This document shows positions 1 through 9,719 of a stretch of DNA of 64,000 nucleotides, one piece after another. The notes under the pieces were generated by a model. The model was not told the DNA's origin. It saw nothing but the letters and a program-made list of their open reading frames with translations, and made no database searches. Positions within the stretch are counted from its first letter, which is position 1; every line of letters begins with the position of its first letter. Both the position numbers and the translations under genes were made by a program. The DNA comes from JBMOGA01 sp049318625 (GTDB lineage: Bacteria; Pseudomonadota; Alphaproteobacteria; Rhizobiales; Hyphomicrobiaceae), in contig JBMOGA010000005.1 of the NCBI GenBank assembly GCA_049318625.1, forward strand, positions 1 to 64,000, given 5' to 3'.

Positions 1-201
1 CCTCAACCGAGGATACGGGGCTACCGAAGACCCAAGTTCAACAACCTGCTAGTGCGAACGTGCATTTTCAGGCTACAAAAGGCAGTCGCTTCGCAATCGG
101 GACGCGAGCGAACAGGCGTGGGACGATCTCGTCAGCGCCGCGCTCACCTGCCGGGCGTTCTGCAGGATCTGGTCGTCGAACGAATCGTAAGGTCTGCCCG
201 A

Positions 202-912
202 ATGCCGCAAACACACGACTATCTGGCGAAGAAGATCAACAGTTTCGTCAAGCTTTCACCGGCCGAACTCGAAGGGTTGGCCCAGCTGCAATCGGTGCCC
301 GTTCCTGTCGAGCGGGGTGTCGAACTCTTGCATCAAGGAGAGTCCGGGCACGTCGCCTACATCCTGCGGTCAGGATGGGGATGCAGCTTCAATATTCTAC
401 GCGACGGCTCTCGTCAGATTATCACTTTTCCCATTCCGGGTGATCTGATCGGTCTTCGCAGTGTTCTGCTGAAAACATCCGATCACGCCTTTTCAACCGT
501 GACCGACGCGCAGATCTGCCGTGTCAATGTTGCTCGTGTGACGACATTGTTCGAGCAGTTTCCGCGACTTGGCACAGCGATCATGTGGGCGACGTCGCGA
601 GACGAGGCCATTACGGTGGAGCATCTGGCCAGCATCGGGCGGCGCACTTCACTGGAGAGGACGGCCCACTTTTTCCTCGAGCTGCGCGACCGGCTCCAGC
701 TTGTGGGGCTGGCCAGCGCGACCGAGTACGAATGTCCGCTGAACCAGTATGTCCTCGCCGACGTCCTGGGATTGAGCGCCATTCATGTCAATCGTGTCCT
801 GCGGCAGCTCCGCGAGCTGAACTACATGACCTTCCAGGGACAAATGGTGACGCTTCTCAACCCAGCCGGCCTTGCCGAATTGGCTGGATACGACACCATC
901 GAGGCGCGCTAG
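202..912 (+). CDS. Crp/Fnr family transcriptional regulator
   Basis: A 236-residue DNA-binding regulator. The N-terminal half (about residues 20-130) reads as a cyclic-nucleotide-binding-type beta-roll with the typical HQGESGHVAYILRSG stretch. The C-terminal part (about 150-225) is a Crp-type winged helix with the recognition region LADVLGLSAIHVNRVLRQL. There is no N-terminal cysteine cluster of the FNR kind, so an oxygen-sensing Fe-S role is unlikely; the ligand is unknown. The frame is open upstream to 52, but I chose the ATG at 202 because the family starts close to this point and the preceding 50 residues look non-homologous. It stands alone, followed by a strong hairpin. Confidence 0.88.
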   Translation: MPQTHDYLAKKINSFVKLSPAELEGLAQLQSVPVPVERGVELLHQGESGHVAYILRSGWGCSFNILRDGSRQIITFPIPGDLIGLRSVLLKTSDHAFSTVTDAQICRVNVARVTTLFEQFPRLGTAIMWATSRDEAITVEHLASIGRRTSLERTAHFFLELRDRLQLVGLASATEYECPLNQYVLADVLGLSAIHVNRVLRQLRELNYMTFQGQMVTLLNPAGLAELAGYDTIEAR

Positions 913-975
913 CGACGTACGCTGCGCCAATGCCCGTTCTGCCTGGACATTTCGCCGTTCGACACTGGGTAAGGG

Positions 976-1008
976 GCGACCTCGGGCCGGGGGGAGGCCC
1001 GAGGTCGC
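976..1008. terminator. GC-rich hairpin after the Crp/Fnr gene
   Basis: A perfect 13-bp inverted repeat (976-988 and 996-1008) with a 7-base loop starts 64 bases after the regulator's stop codon. No T-run follows on either strand, so it is at best a non-canonical terminator or an mRNA-stabilising hairpin. Confidence 0.45.
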
Positions 1009-1294
1009 GGGGATTCATTGGCTGGCTGCCTTGAGCCGAGGCCGTGCCGCTCAGGGGGGATGAGGGGCCGACCCACCAACGTGACCAACCGGAACGTTCT
1101 TCGGAAGGCCGAGAGCATAAATACGCGTCTGGATCGTCCGGACCAGACTCGGAATGTACCTACCTCTGGAGACGGACACGATCGAGCGCCCATTCTGACG
1201 GATCACGCGCGTGACCTGCACCCGAAACAGCGTCTGCAAAGTGAGTACTTTCCGAGTCTGACGCGCGCCGGCCGTGCCACCTAAACGTTCACCA

Positions 1295-1310
1295 CGGGCG
1301 ATATCGCCCG
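1295..1310 (+). promoter_or_regulatory. Perfect 16-bp palindrome next to a ribosome site
   Basis: The sequence CGGGCGATATCGCCCG is fully self-complementary. It ends just before the AAGGAG ribosome-binding site (1312-1317) of the small gene at 1325. It could be an operator or an mRNA hairpin controlling translation initiation; nothing in the sequence decides between these. Confidence 0.35.
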
Positions 1311-1324
1311 CAAGGAGAACTGTC

Positions 1325-1522
1325 ATGCCCGTTGCATCGCACACCAAGGCCGCCGAGGACCACAAGACCGCCGCGAAGGCGCACGAGACCGCCGCCGAAT
1401 TGCACACCAAGGGCGATCATGCCGGCGCGCGCGACTGCGCGACCAAGGCCAAGGGTTGCGGCGACACCGCCCACAAGTCGTCCACCGATGCGCACGGCAA
1501 GAGTGCTCTGCACGCGAAATAG
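1325..1522 (+). CDS. Small His/Ala/Lys-rich hypothetical protein
   Basis: A 65-residue hydrophilic protein rich in Ala, His and Lys, with recurring KAAEDHKTAAKAHETAAE-like heptad-type spacing that should form a long amphipathic helix. No signal peptide or membrane segment is present. Similar small Ala/His/Lys proteins are common in rhizobia and relatives and are usually annotated hypothetical; a stress or desiccation role is sometimes suspected but not shown here. A good ribosome site (AAGGAG, 8 bases before ATG) supports the start. Confidence 0.72.
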   Translation: MPVASHTKAAEDHKTAAKAHETAAELHTKGDHAGARDCATKAKGCGDTAHKSSTDAHGKSALHAK

Positions 1523-1633
1523 CGATGCCAAGGGCGGCGGCCGGAAGCCGCTGCCCGTCCGTCTCACCCCGCATCGTCGGCGAACCCGTGCGCCCGCGCA
1601 TCAATGGCTCCGGTGTCCAAAGGATACTTCCGC

Positions 1634-2212
1634 ATGTCGCAACTCATCGCCGTGACCTATCCCGACCAGTTCGCAGCCGAGGAGGTCCGCGTCAAACTTT
1701 GGAAGCTGCAGCGCGACTATCTGCTGGAGCTGGAAGACGCCGTCGTGGTGACCAAATCTGCCGATGGCAAGGTCAAGCTGCATCAGGCTCTCAATCTGAC
1801 GGCCATCGGCGCACTGTCCGGCGGGTTCTGGGGCACATTGATCGGGATGATCTTCCTCAATCCGCTGTTCGGCGCGGGTCTTGGCGTGGCGTGGGGTGCC
1901 ATCTCCGGTGCGCTCACCGACGTCGGCATCAACGATGCCTTCATGAAAAGTCTGGCTGCAAAGTTCGCCCCCAACACGTCGGCCCTGTTCGTGCTCGTTC
2001 GCCATGCGACACCGGACAAGGTCGTTGCCGAAATCGCCAGCTACGGTGGCACGGTCATCCAGTCGTCCCTGAGCCATCAGGACGAGACCAAGCTTCAGGC
2101 GGCCTTGACGCGTGGCAAGACCGCTCAGATCGCAGCGGCCCCCGCACCGGCGGCCACGACCGCCTCGCCGAATGGCAGCGCCACGTCTCCCGCACCGGTG
2201 ATCGCGCTCTGA
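1634..2212 (+). CDS. DUF1269-type membrane protein
   Basis: A 192-residue protein. An N-terminal soluble alpha/beta part (LIAVTYPDQFAAEEV) leads into a glycine-rich hydrophobic hairpin around residues 62-105 (ALSGGFWGTLIGMIFLNPLF), then a second soluble part and a low-complexity Ala/Pro/Thr tail. This layout fits the DUF1269 (general stress-type) membrane protein family, whose function is unknown. I prefer the ATG at 1634 over 1604 because the family begins with M-x-x-L-I-A-V. It probably stands alone or is read with the preceding small gene, 111 bases away. Confidence 0.78.
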   Translation: MSQLIAVTYPDQFAAEEVRVKLWKLQRDYLLELEDAVVVTKSADGKVKLHQALNLTAIGALSGGFWGTLIGMIFLNPLFGAGLGVAWGAISGALTDVGINDAFMKSLAAKFAPNTSALFVLVRHATPDKVVAEIASYGGTVIQSSLSHQDETKLQAALTRGKTAQIAAAPAPAATTASPNGSATSPAPVIAL

Positions 2213-2382
2213 CCTTGCGTATCTTCGTGTCGGGTGTGCCGCGCTGACGGTCATCATACGGGCACCGGCGCCCATTCGATCCGGGAGCTGGTTTCTTCGA
2301 TGGCTCGGGTCGTCGCTCGATCGCTGATGAGTGGCGCTCCGCTCCTCGGCGATCGTGCCTGTCTCCATCGCTCGAGGCTCCC

Positions 2383-3771
2383 ATGAATCAGCGGACCACA
2401 TCCACCATTCCAGGAAGCTCCGATTCCATGACGTCCGCGCTCTTGCTGCGCCGGCCCGCACCGACCCCCGGCTCGACGCCATCTCCGGGCCGGATAGGGG
2501 CGCGAGAAACTGCTGACCGGCTGTGGCAATGGGCGGGGCCGGTTCTGGGCGCGCTTTGGCGGCGCAAGTGGATGGTCTCGATGGCCGCGGGAGCGATCGG
2601 TCTGGCCATCATCTTCGGGCCGACCATCGTGCTCGGCCCACCCGTCGTTGCCGACGTGGCGGTCCGCGGTCTGTTCCTGCAGACCGTGGTGGCCAGTGGT
2701 CATGTCGAGGCGCCGTTCCGGGTCAACATCGCCAGCCAGATCACCGCCGTCGTCGCGAGCGTGCCTGTCGTCGAAGGCCAGACCATGAAGGCGGGCGAGC
2801 CCGTGATCGTCCTCGACGACCGCGAATTGCGGGCCGAGATGCTCCAGGCGGAGGGTGTCGTGGCTCAGGCTGAAGCGCGCGTTCGGCAGATGCGTGAGTT
2901 GACGCTGCCGGCCGCCCAGCAATCTCTGACGCAGGCTCAGGCGACGCTCGTCAACGCGCAGCAGGCCCATGATCGCGCCGTCAAACTCAGCAAGGACGGC
3001 TACGCGACACACGTGGTGCTGGACGACGCCACCCGGGCGCTCGACGTCGCCACGGCCCAGGCGAAAAGCGCCGAACTCCAGTTGGCCGCCACGCAGCCGA
3101 CCGGCAGTGACTCGGTCATGGCAGAGACGTTACTCAATCAAGCCCGCGCCAGTCTCGCCTCTGCCCAGTCGCGGCTGAGTTATACGATCATCAAGGCCCC
3201 GCGCGACGGCATCTTGATCTCGAGAAATGTCGAGAAAGGCAATACGGTCACCCCGTCGACCGTGCTCATGGTGCTCTCGCCCGATGGCGAGGTCCAACTC
3301 GTGGTGCAGATCGACGAGAAGAATCTCGGACTGATCGCCGGCGGGCAGAAGGCGCTGGCATCGGCCGATGCCTACGCCAAGGACACCTTTGCGGCCGAGG
3401 TATTCTACGTGAACCCCGGCATCGACCTGCAGCGGGCGTCCGTCGAGGTCAAGCTGCGCGTGCCGAAGCCACCCGACTATCTCAGGCAGGATATGACCGT
3501 CTCGGTCGATATCGAGGTCGCCCGCCGCGACGACGCCGTGACACTGCCGTCGGGCGATGTCAGGGGCATCGCAACGGGAAAGCCCTGGGTGATGAAGGTC
3601 GTGTCCGGTCGTGCGACCCATCAACCGGTGACGCTCGGCATCGTCAGCGGCGGCAAGGCCGAGATCATCACCGGGGTGGCGCCCGGCGATCTCGTGATCC
3701 CGGCGAGCAAATCCGCAATCAAGCAGGGCCAGCGTGTCAGAGCCGGTGCCCCGGTCGTGGGTGCGCCGTGA
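2383..3771 (+). CDS. HlyD/MFP periplasmic adaptor of an ABC exporter
   Basis: A 462-residue membrane-fusion (adaptor) protein. After a cytoplasmic N-terminus, one membrane helix at about residues 65-85 (AAGAIGLAIIFGPTIVLG) anchors it. Then come a biotinyl-lipoyl-like half motif (SQITAVVASVPVVEGQTMKAGE), a long alpha-helical hairpin, and beta-barrel parts (IIKAPRDGILISRNVEKGNTV). Adaptors of this type link an inner-membrane ABC pump to an outer-membrane channel. The next two genes overlap it and encode the pump, giving a DevBCA/MacAB-like set. No outer-membrane factor gene is nearby. An internal ATG at 2428 is an alternative start. Confidence 0.88.
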   Translation: MNQRTTSTIPGSSDSMTSALLLRRPAPTPGSTPSPGRIGARETADRLWQWAGPVLGALWRRKWMVSMAAGAIGLAIIFGPTIVLGPPVVADVAVRGLFLQTVVASGHVEAPFRVNIASQITAVVASVPVVEGQTMKAGEPVIVLDDRELRAEMLQAEGVVAQAEARVRQMRELTLPAAQQSLTQAQATLVNAQQAHDRAVKLSKDGYATHVVLDDATRALDVATAQAKSAELQLAATQPTGSDSVMAETLLNQARASLASAQSRLSYTIIKAPRDGILISRNVEKGNTVTPSTVLMVLSPDGEVQLVVQIDEKNLGLIAGGQKALASADAYAKDTFAAEVFYVNPGIDLQRASVEVKLRVPKPPDYLRQDMTVSVDIEVARRDDAVTLPSGDVRGIATGKPWVMKVVSGRATHQPVTLGIVSGGKAEIITGVAPGDLVIPASKSAIKQGQRVRAGAPVVGAP

Positions 3772-4986
3772 ACCGCTTGGCTCCGTTCGAGTGGATCACG
3801 GCAATCCGCTTCCTGAAAGAGGGGCAGATGCAGACGATGTTCATCATCGCCGGTGTCTCGATCGGCGTCGCGGTGATCGTCTTCATGTCGGCCCTGCTGT
3901 CCGGCTTGCAGGCCAATTTCATCAAGCGGGTGCTGACGTCGTCGCCCCACATCCAGCTGATCCCGGCCGACGAGGTTGCCCGGCCGCTGCGCGGCGGCAC
4001 CGGCATCATCGAGGCCGCGATCGTGCAGAGGCCGGCCCAGCGCCTGCGCTCGATCGACCAGTGGCAGAAGGTGCGTGCGCAATTGCTGACCTGGCCCGAG
4101 ATCACCAACGTCTCGCCCTCGGTCTCTGCGGCGGCTCTCGCCGTGCGCGGCAGCGCCAGCCGGTCGATCACGATGACCGGAATCGATGCCGAGATCTATT
4201 TCAACATCGTCCGGCTTCCCGACTACATCATTGCCGGTCAGCCGCGGGTCAGCAGCGACGACATCATTCTCGGCCTCGATCTCGCGAGGGACCTCGGCGT
4301 GACGGTCGGCGACAAGCTGACCGTGACGTCGGCCACCGGCGCGTCACGTCTGCTGACGATCAGCGGCATATTCGATCTCGGCAACAAGGGCGCCAACATG
4401 CGCTCCACCTACGTGGCCTTGCGCACAGCGCAGGCGCTGGCGAACCTTTCCGGCGGTGTCACCTCGATCGACCTGACGGTGACCGACGTCTACGCCGCCG
4501 AAACGATCGCGCAGGCGGTGCAGGCCGCAACCGGCGTGCAGGCCGACAGCTGGATCAAGACCAACGCGCAGTTCTTCACGGCGGTCAACGCCCAGCAGAC
4601 CTCGAATACGATGATCCGCATGTTCGTCGGTCTGTCGGTGGCGTTCGGCATCGCCAGCGTCCTGGTCGTGTCGGTGATCCAGAGATCGCGCGATATCGGC
4701 ATTCTGCGTGCCATGGGCACGTCGCAGGGTCAGGTGTTGCGGATCTTCCTGTTGCAGGGCGGTCTTTTGGGATTTGCCGGTTCGCTGATCGGCACGGCGA
4801 TGGGGACCGGCGCGCTCATCTATTGGCATGGCGCGTTGCGCCAGGCCGATGGCAGCGAGATTTTTCCGCTGGTTCTGGAGCCGCAGCTGTTCGTGTCGGC
4901 GATGGTTCTGGCCGCCCTGACCGGCGTCGCCGCTGCGGCCGTCCCGGCGTGGCGCGCAGCGAAGCTCGATCCGGTGGTGGCGATCC

Positions 4987-4994
<8 letters not shown>
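3768..4994 (+). CDS. ABC exporter permease, FtsX/MacB-DevC type
   Basis: A 408-residue inner-membrane protein with one N-terminal membrane helix (TMFIIAGVSIGVAVIVFMSA), a large periplasmic MacB-type core, and three C-terminal helices (about 280-395) of the FtsX fold, including the conserved RSRDIGILRAMGTS loop that contacts the ATPase. The GTG start at 3768 overlaps the adaptor's TGA, so the two are translationally coupled. The substrate is unknown; lipoprotein, glycolipid and peptide substrates all occur in this family. Confidence 0.88.
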
Positions 4995-5685
<691 letters not shown>

Positions 5686-5829
5686 TCTGCGGACCGGCCT
5701 CGCGTGACAACAGGGCGAGCGACAGACCCGCCGCAGGCTCGAGCAATAGCGCCCGCAGCGGTGGGTGGTGTCGTCGTCCGGACAAGCGGCGTTGTGGAAT
5801 CGACCGTGCGACCCGAGTGCTTCCGGAGG

Positions 5830-6102
5830 TCAGTCCAGGCCCTGCATGGCGAGCCCTTCGCGCATCTCGGCGAGCATCGTCTCCATGGCCGTCCGCTTCC
5901 CGCCCATGAGGCCGTCGTCGGCATATATCGCCGCTGCGATCGCCCGTGCGAGACGATAAGGCGACGGCGCCGCCTCGAAGTTCTGCAATTCGTCGCGCAG
6001 GCCGATGGCCCGAGCCCCGAGCTTGCGGGCCGTGTTCTTCCAGCTCACCACCGGCATCGCCGGCACTTCGTTCAAGTTGTGTGTCATACGTGTCGTCGGC
6101 AT
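5830..6102 (-). CDS. Small hypothetical protein
   Basis: A possible 90-residue protein with a helical, charged composition (ARAIGLRDELQNFEAAP; GGKRTAMETMLAEMREGL) and no membrane segments. I recognise no family. A GAGGG lies about 10 bases before the ATG at 6102; an ATG at 6087 is also possible. It is convergent with the exporter operon, 144 bases away. It is favoured over the plus-strand frames because its composition is protein-like, but the call is weak. Confidence 0.42.
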   Translation of the reverse strand: MPTTRMTHNLNEVPAMPVVSWKNTARKLGARAIGLRDELQNFEAAPSPYRLARAIAAAIYADDGLMGGKRTAMETMLAEMREGLAMQGLD

Positions 6103-6451
6103 CGTGCCGACCCTCATGCCATGGCCGTGCGCCGCACCCCGAAGGTGCGCGCGGAGCCTTATCAACAGTTGACGGATTACCAGCAGTGCGGCGACCGGGG
6201 TTACCCCGGCGAGCCGCTGACCAATTCCGTTTTCGGATCAATGCGTCGGTGCGTTCGTGCACCGGCCGCCGCATCGGGCGGAACGACAAGCAAACCGCTC
6301 AGCGAGGCTTGTCGTGAAAGCAATATGCGCCAGTTCGCGCTGATTTTCAAGGCTCAATATTCCGAACGGCCCATTTGCCGGCAGGCGTGGCCCGTGCGGC
6401 CGATGGGTCTGGTCCGGGCGGCGGTCCCGAGTTGTCCCGTTGCGCGCCGCC
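6103..6451. other. Intergenic, nothing recognised
   Basis: About 350 bases between a doubtful small gene and a LysR gene. The 6300-6375 part is less GC-rich than its surroundings. I see no RNA gene, repeat or convincing reading frame. Confidence 0.5.
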
Positions 6452-7381
6452 TCAGCGCGGCTCTACGGGCGTGGGTTCGAAGGCGTCCCAAGCGGGGCTG
6501 TCGCCGAACCGGGTCACCAGGAAATCGATCAGCACGCGTATCTTGGCCGCAAGGTAGCGGTGCGGCACGTAGAGCGCATAGATCGCGAGAGCGGTCGGCG
6601 GATTGGCCGGCAAAACCACCTGGAGGCGGCCGGCGGCGATGTCGGCGCCGACCAGGAAGGTCGGCAGCTTGGTGATGCCCTGATCAGCGATGGCGGCGGC
6701 GCACAGGACATCGCCATTGTTGGAGCACAGCGCCGAGCTGATCGGCACGGTGATCGCCTTGCCGTCCCGCGTCAGCTGCCAGACCTGCAGCGTGGTGGTG
6801 TGGCCGTAGGTCAGGCAGCGATGGTGCACCAGATCCTCCGGCGTGCGCGGCGCGCCATGGCGCATGAGGTAGCCCGGGGAGGCAACGAGGACCCGGCGTG
6901 CCGGCGCGAGCTTGCGCGCAATCAGGCTCGAGTTCTCCAGCGTCGCGATGCGGATGGTGACATCGGCCCCCTCCTCGATCGGGTCGACGAAGCGATCGTT
7001 CAGGGTCAGTTCCACCTTGAGTTCGGGGTAGGCGATCATGAACTCGGCCATGGCGCTGCCCAGGTAGCGGGCGCCGAACGACATCGGTGCGTTGATCCGG
7101 AGCACGCCCTTGGGAACGTCGTGCAGGCGCGAGATCTGGATCTCGGTCTCGTCGATCAAGGCGAGCACGTCGACGCAGCGCTCGTAATAGGCGCGGCCCG
7201 CCTCGGTCGGGCTGACACGGCGCGTTGTGTGGTCGAGCAGGCGCGCGCCGAGCACGTGCTCGAGTTCCATGACCGCCTTGCTGACGGCCGACCGGGTCAG
7301 GCCGAGCGCGCGCCCGGCCTCGGCGAAACTGCCGAGCGCCACCACCCTGGTGAAGGCCTGCTTGGCTTCGAGTTTGTCCAT
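6452..7381 (-). CDS. LysR family regulator next to pirin
   Basis: A 309-residue LysR-type regulator. An N-terminal helix-turn-helix (FAEAGRALGLTRSAVSKAV) is followed by the dimer helix and a substrate-binding domain of the class seen in the CrgA/PA0477 group (PMSFGARYLGSAMAEF). The ATG at 7381 is chosen; 46 further upstream codons are open but do not look homologous. It is divergent from the pirin gene at 7513, the usual arrangement in which the regulator controls the neighbouring pirin from the shared 131-base region. Confidence 0.9.
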   Translation of the reverse strand: MDKLEAKQAFTRVVALGSFAEAGRALGLTRSAVSKAVMELEHVLGARLLDHTTRRVSPTEAGRAYYERCVDVLALIDETEIQISRLHDVPKGVLRINAPMSFGARYLGSAMAEFMIAYPELKVELTLNDRFVDPIEEGADVTIRIATLENSSLIARKLAPARRVLVASPGYLMRHGAPRTPEDLVHHRCLTYGHTTTLQVWQLTRDGKAITVPISSALCSNNGDVLCAAAIADQGITKLPTFLVGADIAAGRLQVVLPANPPTALAIYALYVPHRYLAAKIRVLIDFLVTRFGDSPAWDAFEPTPVEPR

Positions 7382-7395
7382 CGACCGCCATTGTA

Positions 7396-7406
7396 TCCAT
7401 TTTGGA
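7396..7406. promoter_or_regulatory. Possible LysR site between lysR and pirin genes
   Basis: The short palindrome TCCATTTTGGA lies 15 bases upstream of the LysR start in the divergent region, and TGGAT recurs about 30 bases further on. LysR proteins often bind interrupted T-N11-A dyads in such regions. Evidence is positional only. Confidence 0.25.
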
Positions 7407-7512
7407 CGCAAACTGGAGCCTACTCGATGGATTGAGCTCGCGTCGAGGGCAACGTACTTGATGGTCCAGCAACGTCGAACCGCGGTTCGGCCACCCGACA
7501 CAGGAGACGGCG

Positions 7513-8217
7513 ATGACACTGACTATCCGGAAATCCGAGGAGCGCGGCGGAGCCAATTTCGGCTGGCTCGACAGCAAGCACACCTTCTCGTTTGGCCATT
7601 ATCACGACCCCCGGCACATGGGTTTCGGGCCGCTGCGCGTCATCAACGACGACCAGGTGGCGCCGGGCGGGGGTTTTCCCACCCATCCGCACAGCGACAT
7701 GGAGATCATTTCGTACGTGCTCGAGGGTGCGCTCGAGCACAAGGACAGCCTCGGCACCGGGTCGGTGATCCGGCCGGGCGACGTGCAGCGCATGTCGGCC
7801 GGCACCGGCATCCGGCACAGCGAGTTCAATGCCTCGCAGACCGAGCCCGTCCATTTCCTGCAGATCTGGATCATACCGGAGAAGAAGGGCCTGCCGGCGA
7901 GCTACGAACAGAAGGCCTTCAGCGACGCCGAGAAGCAGGGACGGCTGCGTCTCGTCGGCGCGCGCGATGGCCGTGACGGCGCCGTCACGATCCACCAGGA
8001 TGTCGATCTGTATGCCACGCTTTTGGCCAGGGGCGAAATCGTGACGCACGAACTGGCCGCCGGGCGCCGCGCGTGGGTGCACGTGGCGCGCGGCTCGGTG
8101 ACGCTGAACGGCGAGGCGCTCAAGGACGGCGACGGCGTCGCCCAGACCACGGCGGGGACTTTGCGCCTGGAAGGCGTCGAGGGCGCCGAGGTCCTGCTGT
8201 TCGACATGGGCGCCTGA
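7513..8217 (+). CDS. Pirin family bicupin protein
   Basis: A 234-residue pirin (YhhW-like). The N-terminal cupin carries the expected metal-site residues: the HxH pair in PTHPHSDMEIISYVLEG, then HKDS and the later EFNAS region after GTGIRHSE. Some members are quercetin 2,3-dioxygenases that respond to oxidative or chemical stress. The C-terminal cupin is degenerate, as usual. An AGGAG ribosome site precedes the ATG. It is paired with the divergent LysR gene and convergent with the cyclopropane synthase gene. Confidence 0.9.
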   Translation: MTLTIRKSEERGGANFGWLDSKHTFSFGHYHDPRHMGFGPLRVINDDQVAPGGGFPTHPHSDMEIISYVLEGALEHKDSLGTGSVIRPGDVQRMSAGTGIRHSEFNASQTEPVHFLQIWIIPEKKGLPASYEQKAFSDAEKQGRLRLVGARDGRDGAVTIHQDVDLYATLLARGEIVTHELAAGRRAWVHVARGSVTLNGEALKDGDGVAQTTAGTLRLEGVEGAEVLLFDMGA

Positions 8218-8224
8218 ACGAAGG

Positions 8225-8249
8225 GCCGCCGGCGCGGTGCGCCGGCGGC
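8225..8249. terminator. Perfect hairpin between convergent genes
   Basis: An 11-bp perfect stem (8225-8235 and 8239-8249) with a 3-base loop fills the 36-base gap between the convergent pirin and cyclopropane synthase genes. No T-run follows, but the position fits a bidirectional terminator. Confidence 0.5.
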
Positions 8250-8253
8250 GCCA

Positions 8254-9579
8254 TCACCGATAGAGATCCGCGCGGGTCGGCGGAAGCGGACTGCGGCCAT
8301 GGCGGCGCTTGCTCGCCAGGGTCTGATACAGGGTGGCCGTGCCGCGGGTGAACGCGAGCGAGCAGCCGGCGAGGTAGGCCAGCCAGATGCGCGTCGTCTC
8401 CTCGCCGACCAGCGCGACGGCCTCGGCCCGCCGGGCTGTGAGGCGCTCGCACCAGAGCTTGGTGGTCTGCGCGTAGTGCTCGCGCCAGCCCTCGACATCG
8501 TGCACCTCGAAGCGGTGGCGCTCCATCTCGGCGATGGTGTTGCCGATATCGTCGAGTTCGCCGCCCGGAAAAATGTAGGTGACGAGGGCGCGCTGCTCGG
8601 GCCTTGCGGTGAACCGCACCCGCCTTTTCTTGGATCGGCGCGTGATGCCGTGATTGAGGAACAGCCCGTCGTCGCTGAGCAGCGATCGCACCTTGGTCAG
8701 GTACTCCGGCACCGCCGCCACGCCGATCGCCTCGTACATGCCGATCGACGAGATCTTGTCGAACGTGCCCTCGACATTCCGATAATCCTTGAGCTCGACC
8801 CGGACGCGATCCTCGAGACCCTCGCGCCGGATGCGCTCTTGCGCGTAGGCGAACTGCTCCTCGGCGAGCGTGACGCCGAGCACGGTCACTCCATGATGCT
8901 TCGCCGCATGACAGATGAGGCCACCCCAGCCGCAGCCGATATCGAGCATCCGATCCCCCGGCGCGAGGCGGAGCTTACGGCAGATCATCTCCAGCTTGTC
9001 GAACTGCGCCTTGTCGATGGAATGGCTCCAATCGGTGAAATAGGCGCACGTGTAGACCATCGCCGCGTCGAGAAAGAGCGCGTAGAACGCGTTACCGACG
9101 TCGTAGTGGAATTGCATGTAGCGCTTTTCGTCCCGCCCGGCGCGGTTACGGCCCTCGGCGTCGCCGGCGAAGTCGCGCGTGCGCCCGGCCGCGACACCCG
9201 GGGCCAGCAGGAACGGGTAGAGCAACCGGGCCAGCCGCGACTTCTTCAGGCCACGCAGGCTCTTGCGCGCGCTGGCCCCGCCCAGGGCCTCGCCGATGTC
9301 GATCAGCGTGCCACCCTCGAAATCGATATGGCCGTGTGCATAGAGGCGGATCAACCGGTCGAGCGTCGGCCACCGCAGCAGCGACGGCAGCGCCCCGGGG
9401 TCACGAATGACGATGGCGAGATCGCCGCGGGCGCCGCGCCCGAGCGGCACCATCGAACCGTCCCACAGCTTCACCGACAGCGGGCGATCGAGATGGGCGC
9501 CGATCTCCTCCGCCGGCGCCCGCGCCGCCGAGATCAACCGCTGTGCATTCGGATCGACTTCGGACCCGGCAGTCGGCAT
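8254..9579 (-). CDS. Cyclopropane-fatty-acyl-phospholipid synthase family methyltransferase
   Basis: A 441-residue SAM-dependent enzyme that adds a methylene bridge to unsaturated acyl chains of membrane phospholipids. The N-terminal CFA domain (LWDGSMVPLGRGARGDLAIVI) precedes the methyltransferase core with the SAM loop LDIGCGWGGLICHAA, and the family motifs MQFHYDVGNAFYALFLD, TCAYF and ISSIGMYEAIG are present. Its length is slightly above the E. coli enzyme's. A closely related tuberculostearic or hydroxyacyl-modifying methyltransferase cannot be excluded. It appears monocistronic. Confidence 0.92.
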   Translation of the reverse strand: MPTAGSEVDPNAQRLISAARAPAEEIGAHLDRPLSVKLWDGSMVPLGRGARGDLAIVIRDPGALPSLLRWPTLDRLIRLYAHGHIDFEGGTLIDIGEALGGASARKSLRGLKKSRLARLLYPFLLAPGVAAGRTRDFAGDAEGRNRAGRDEKRYMQFHYDVGNAFYALFLDAAMVYTCAYFTDWSHSIDKAQFDKLEMICRKLRLAPGDRMLDIGCGWGGLICHAAKHHGVTVLGVTLAEEQFAYAQERIRREGLEDRVRVELKDYRNVEGTFDKISSIGMYEAIGVAAVPEYLTKVRSLLSDDGLFLNHGITRRSKKRRVRFTARPEQRALVTYIFPGGELDDIGNTIAEMERHRFEVHDVEGWREHYAQTTKLWCERLTARRAEAVALVGEETTRIWLAYLAGCSLAFTRGTATLYQTLASKRRHGRSPLPPTRADLYR

Positions 9580-9719
9580 GGGTGATCTCCTGCGGAATGG
9601 ACGTGCCTGGCGACCTTATAATCTGTCCCCGCCCGTGCCTGAAAGCAGCGCCAGCCGCATTCGCATGTTGGGTGCTTCCGCACCCCACCTCATGGCGCGC
9701 GACGTGGTCGGCGCGGCGA

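Larger units (their letters stand above)
913..1324. other. Intergenic stretch between crp-type gene and small His-rich gene
   Basis: About 410 bases with no convincing gene. It holds the 13-bp hairpin at 976-1008 and a perfect 16-bp palindrome at 1295-1310. The short open frames on both strands lack ribosome sites and protein-like composition. Confidence 0.6.

Noticed and set aside
976..1008. Strong hairpin considered as a riboswitch or small RNA
   Set aside because: A single perfect stem without further conserved structure or adjacent regulated gene start is better explained as a transcript-end hairpin.
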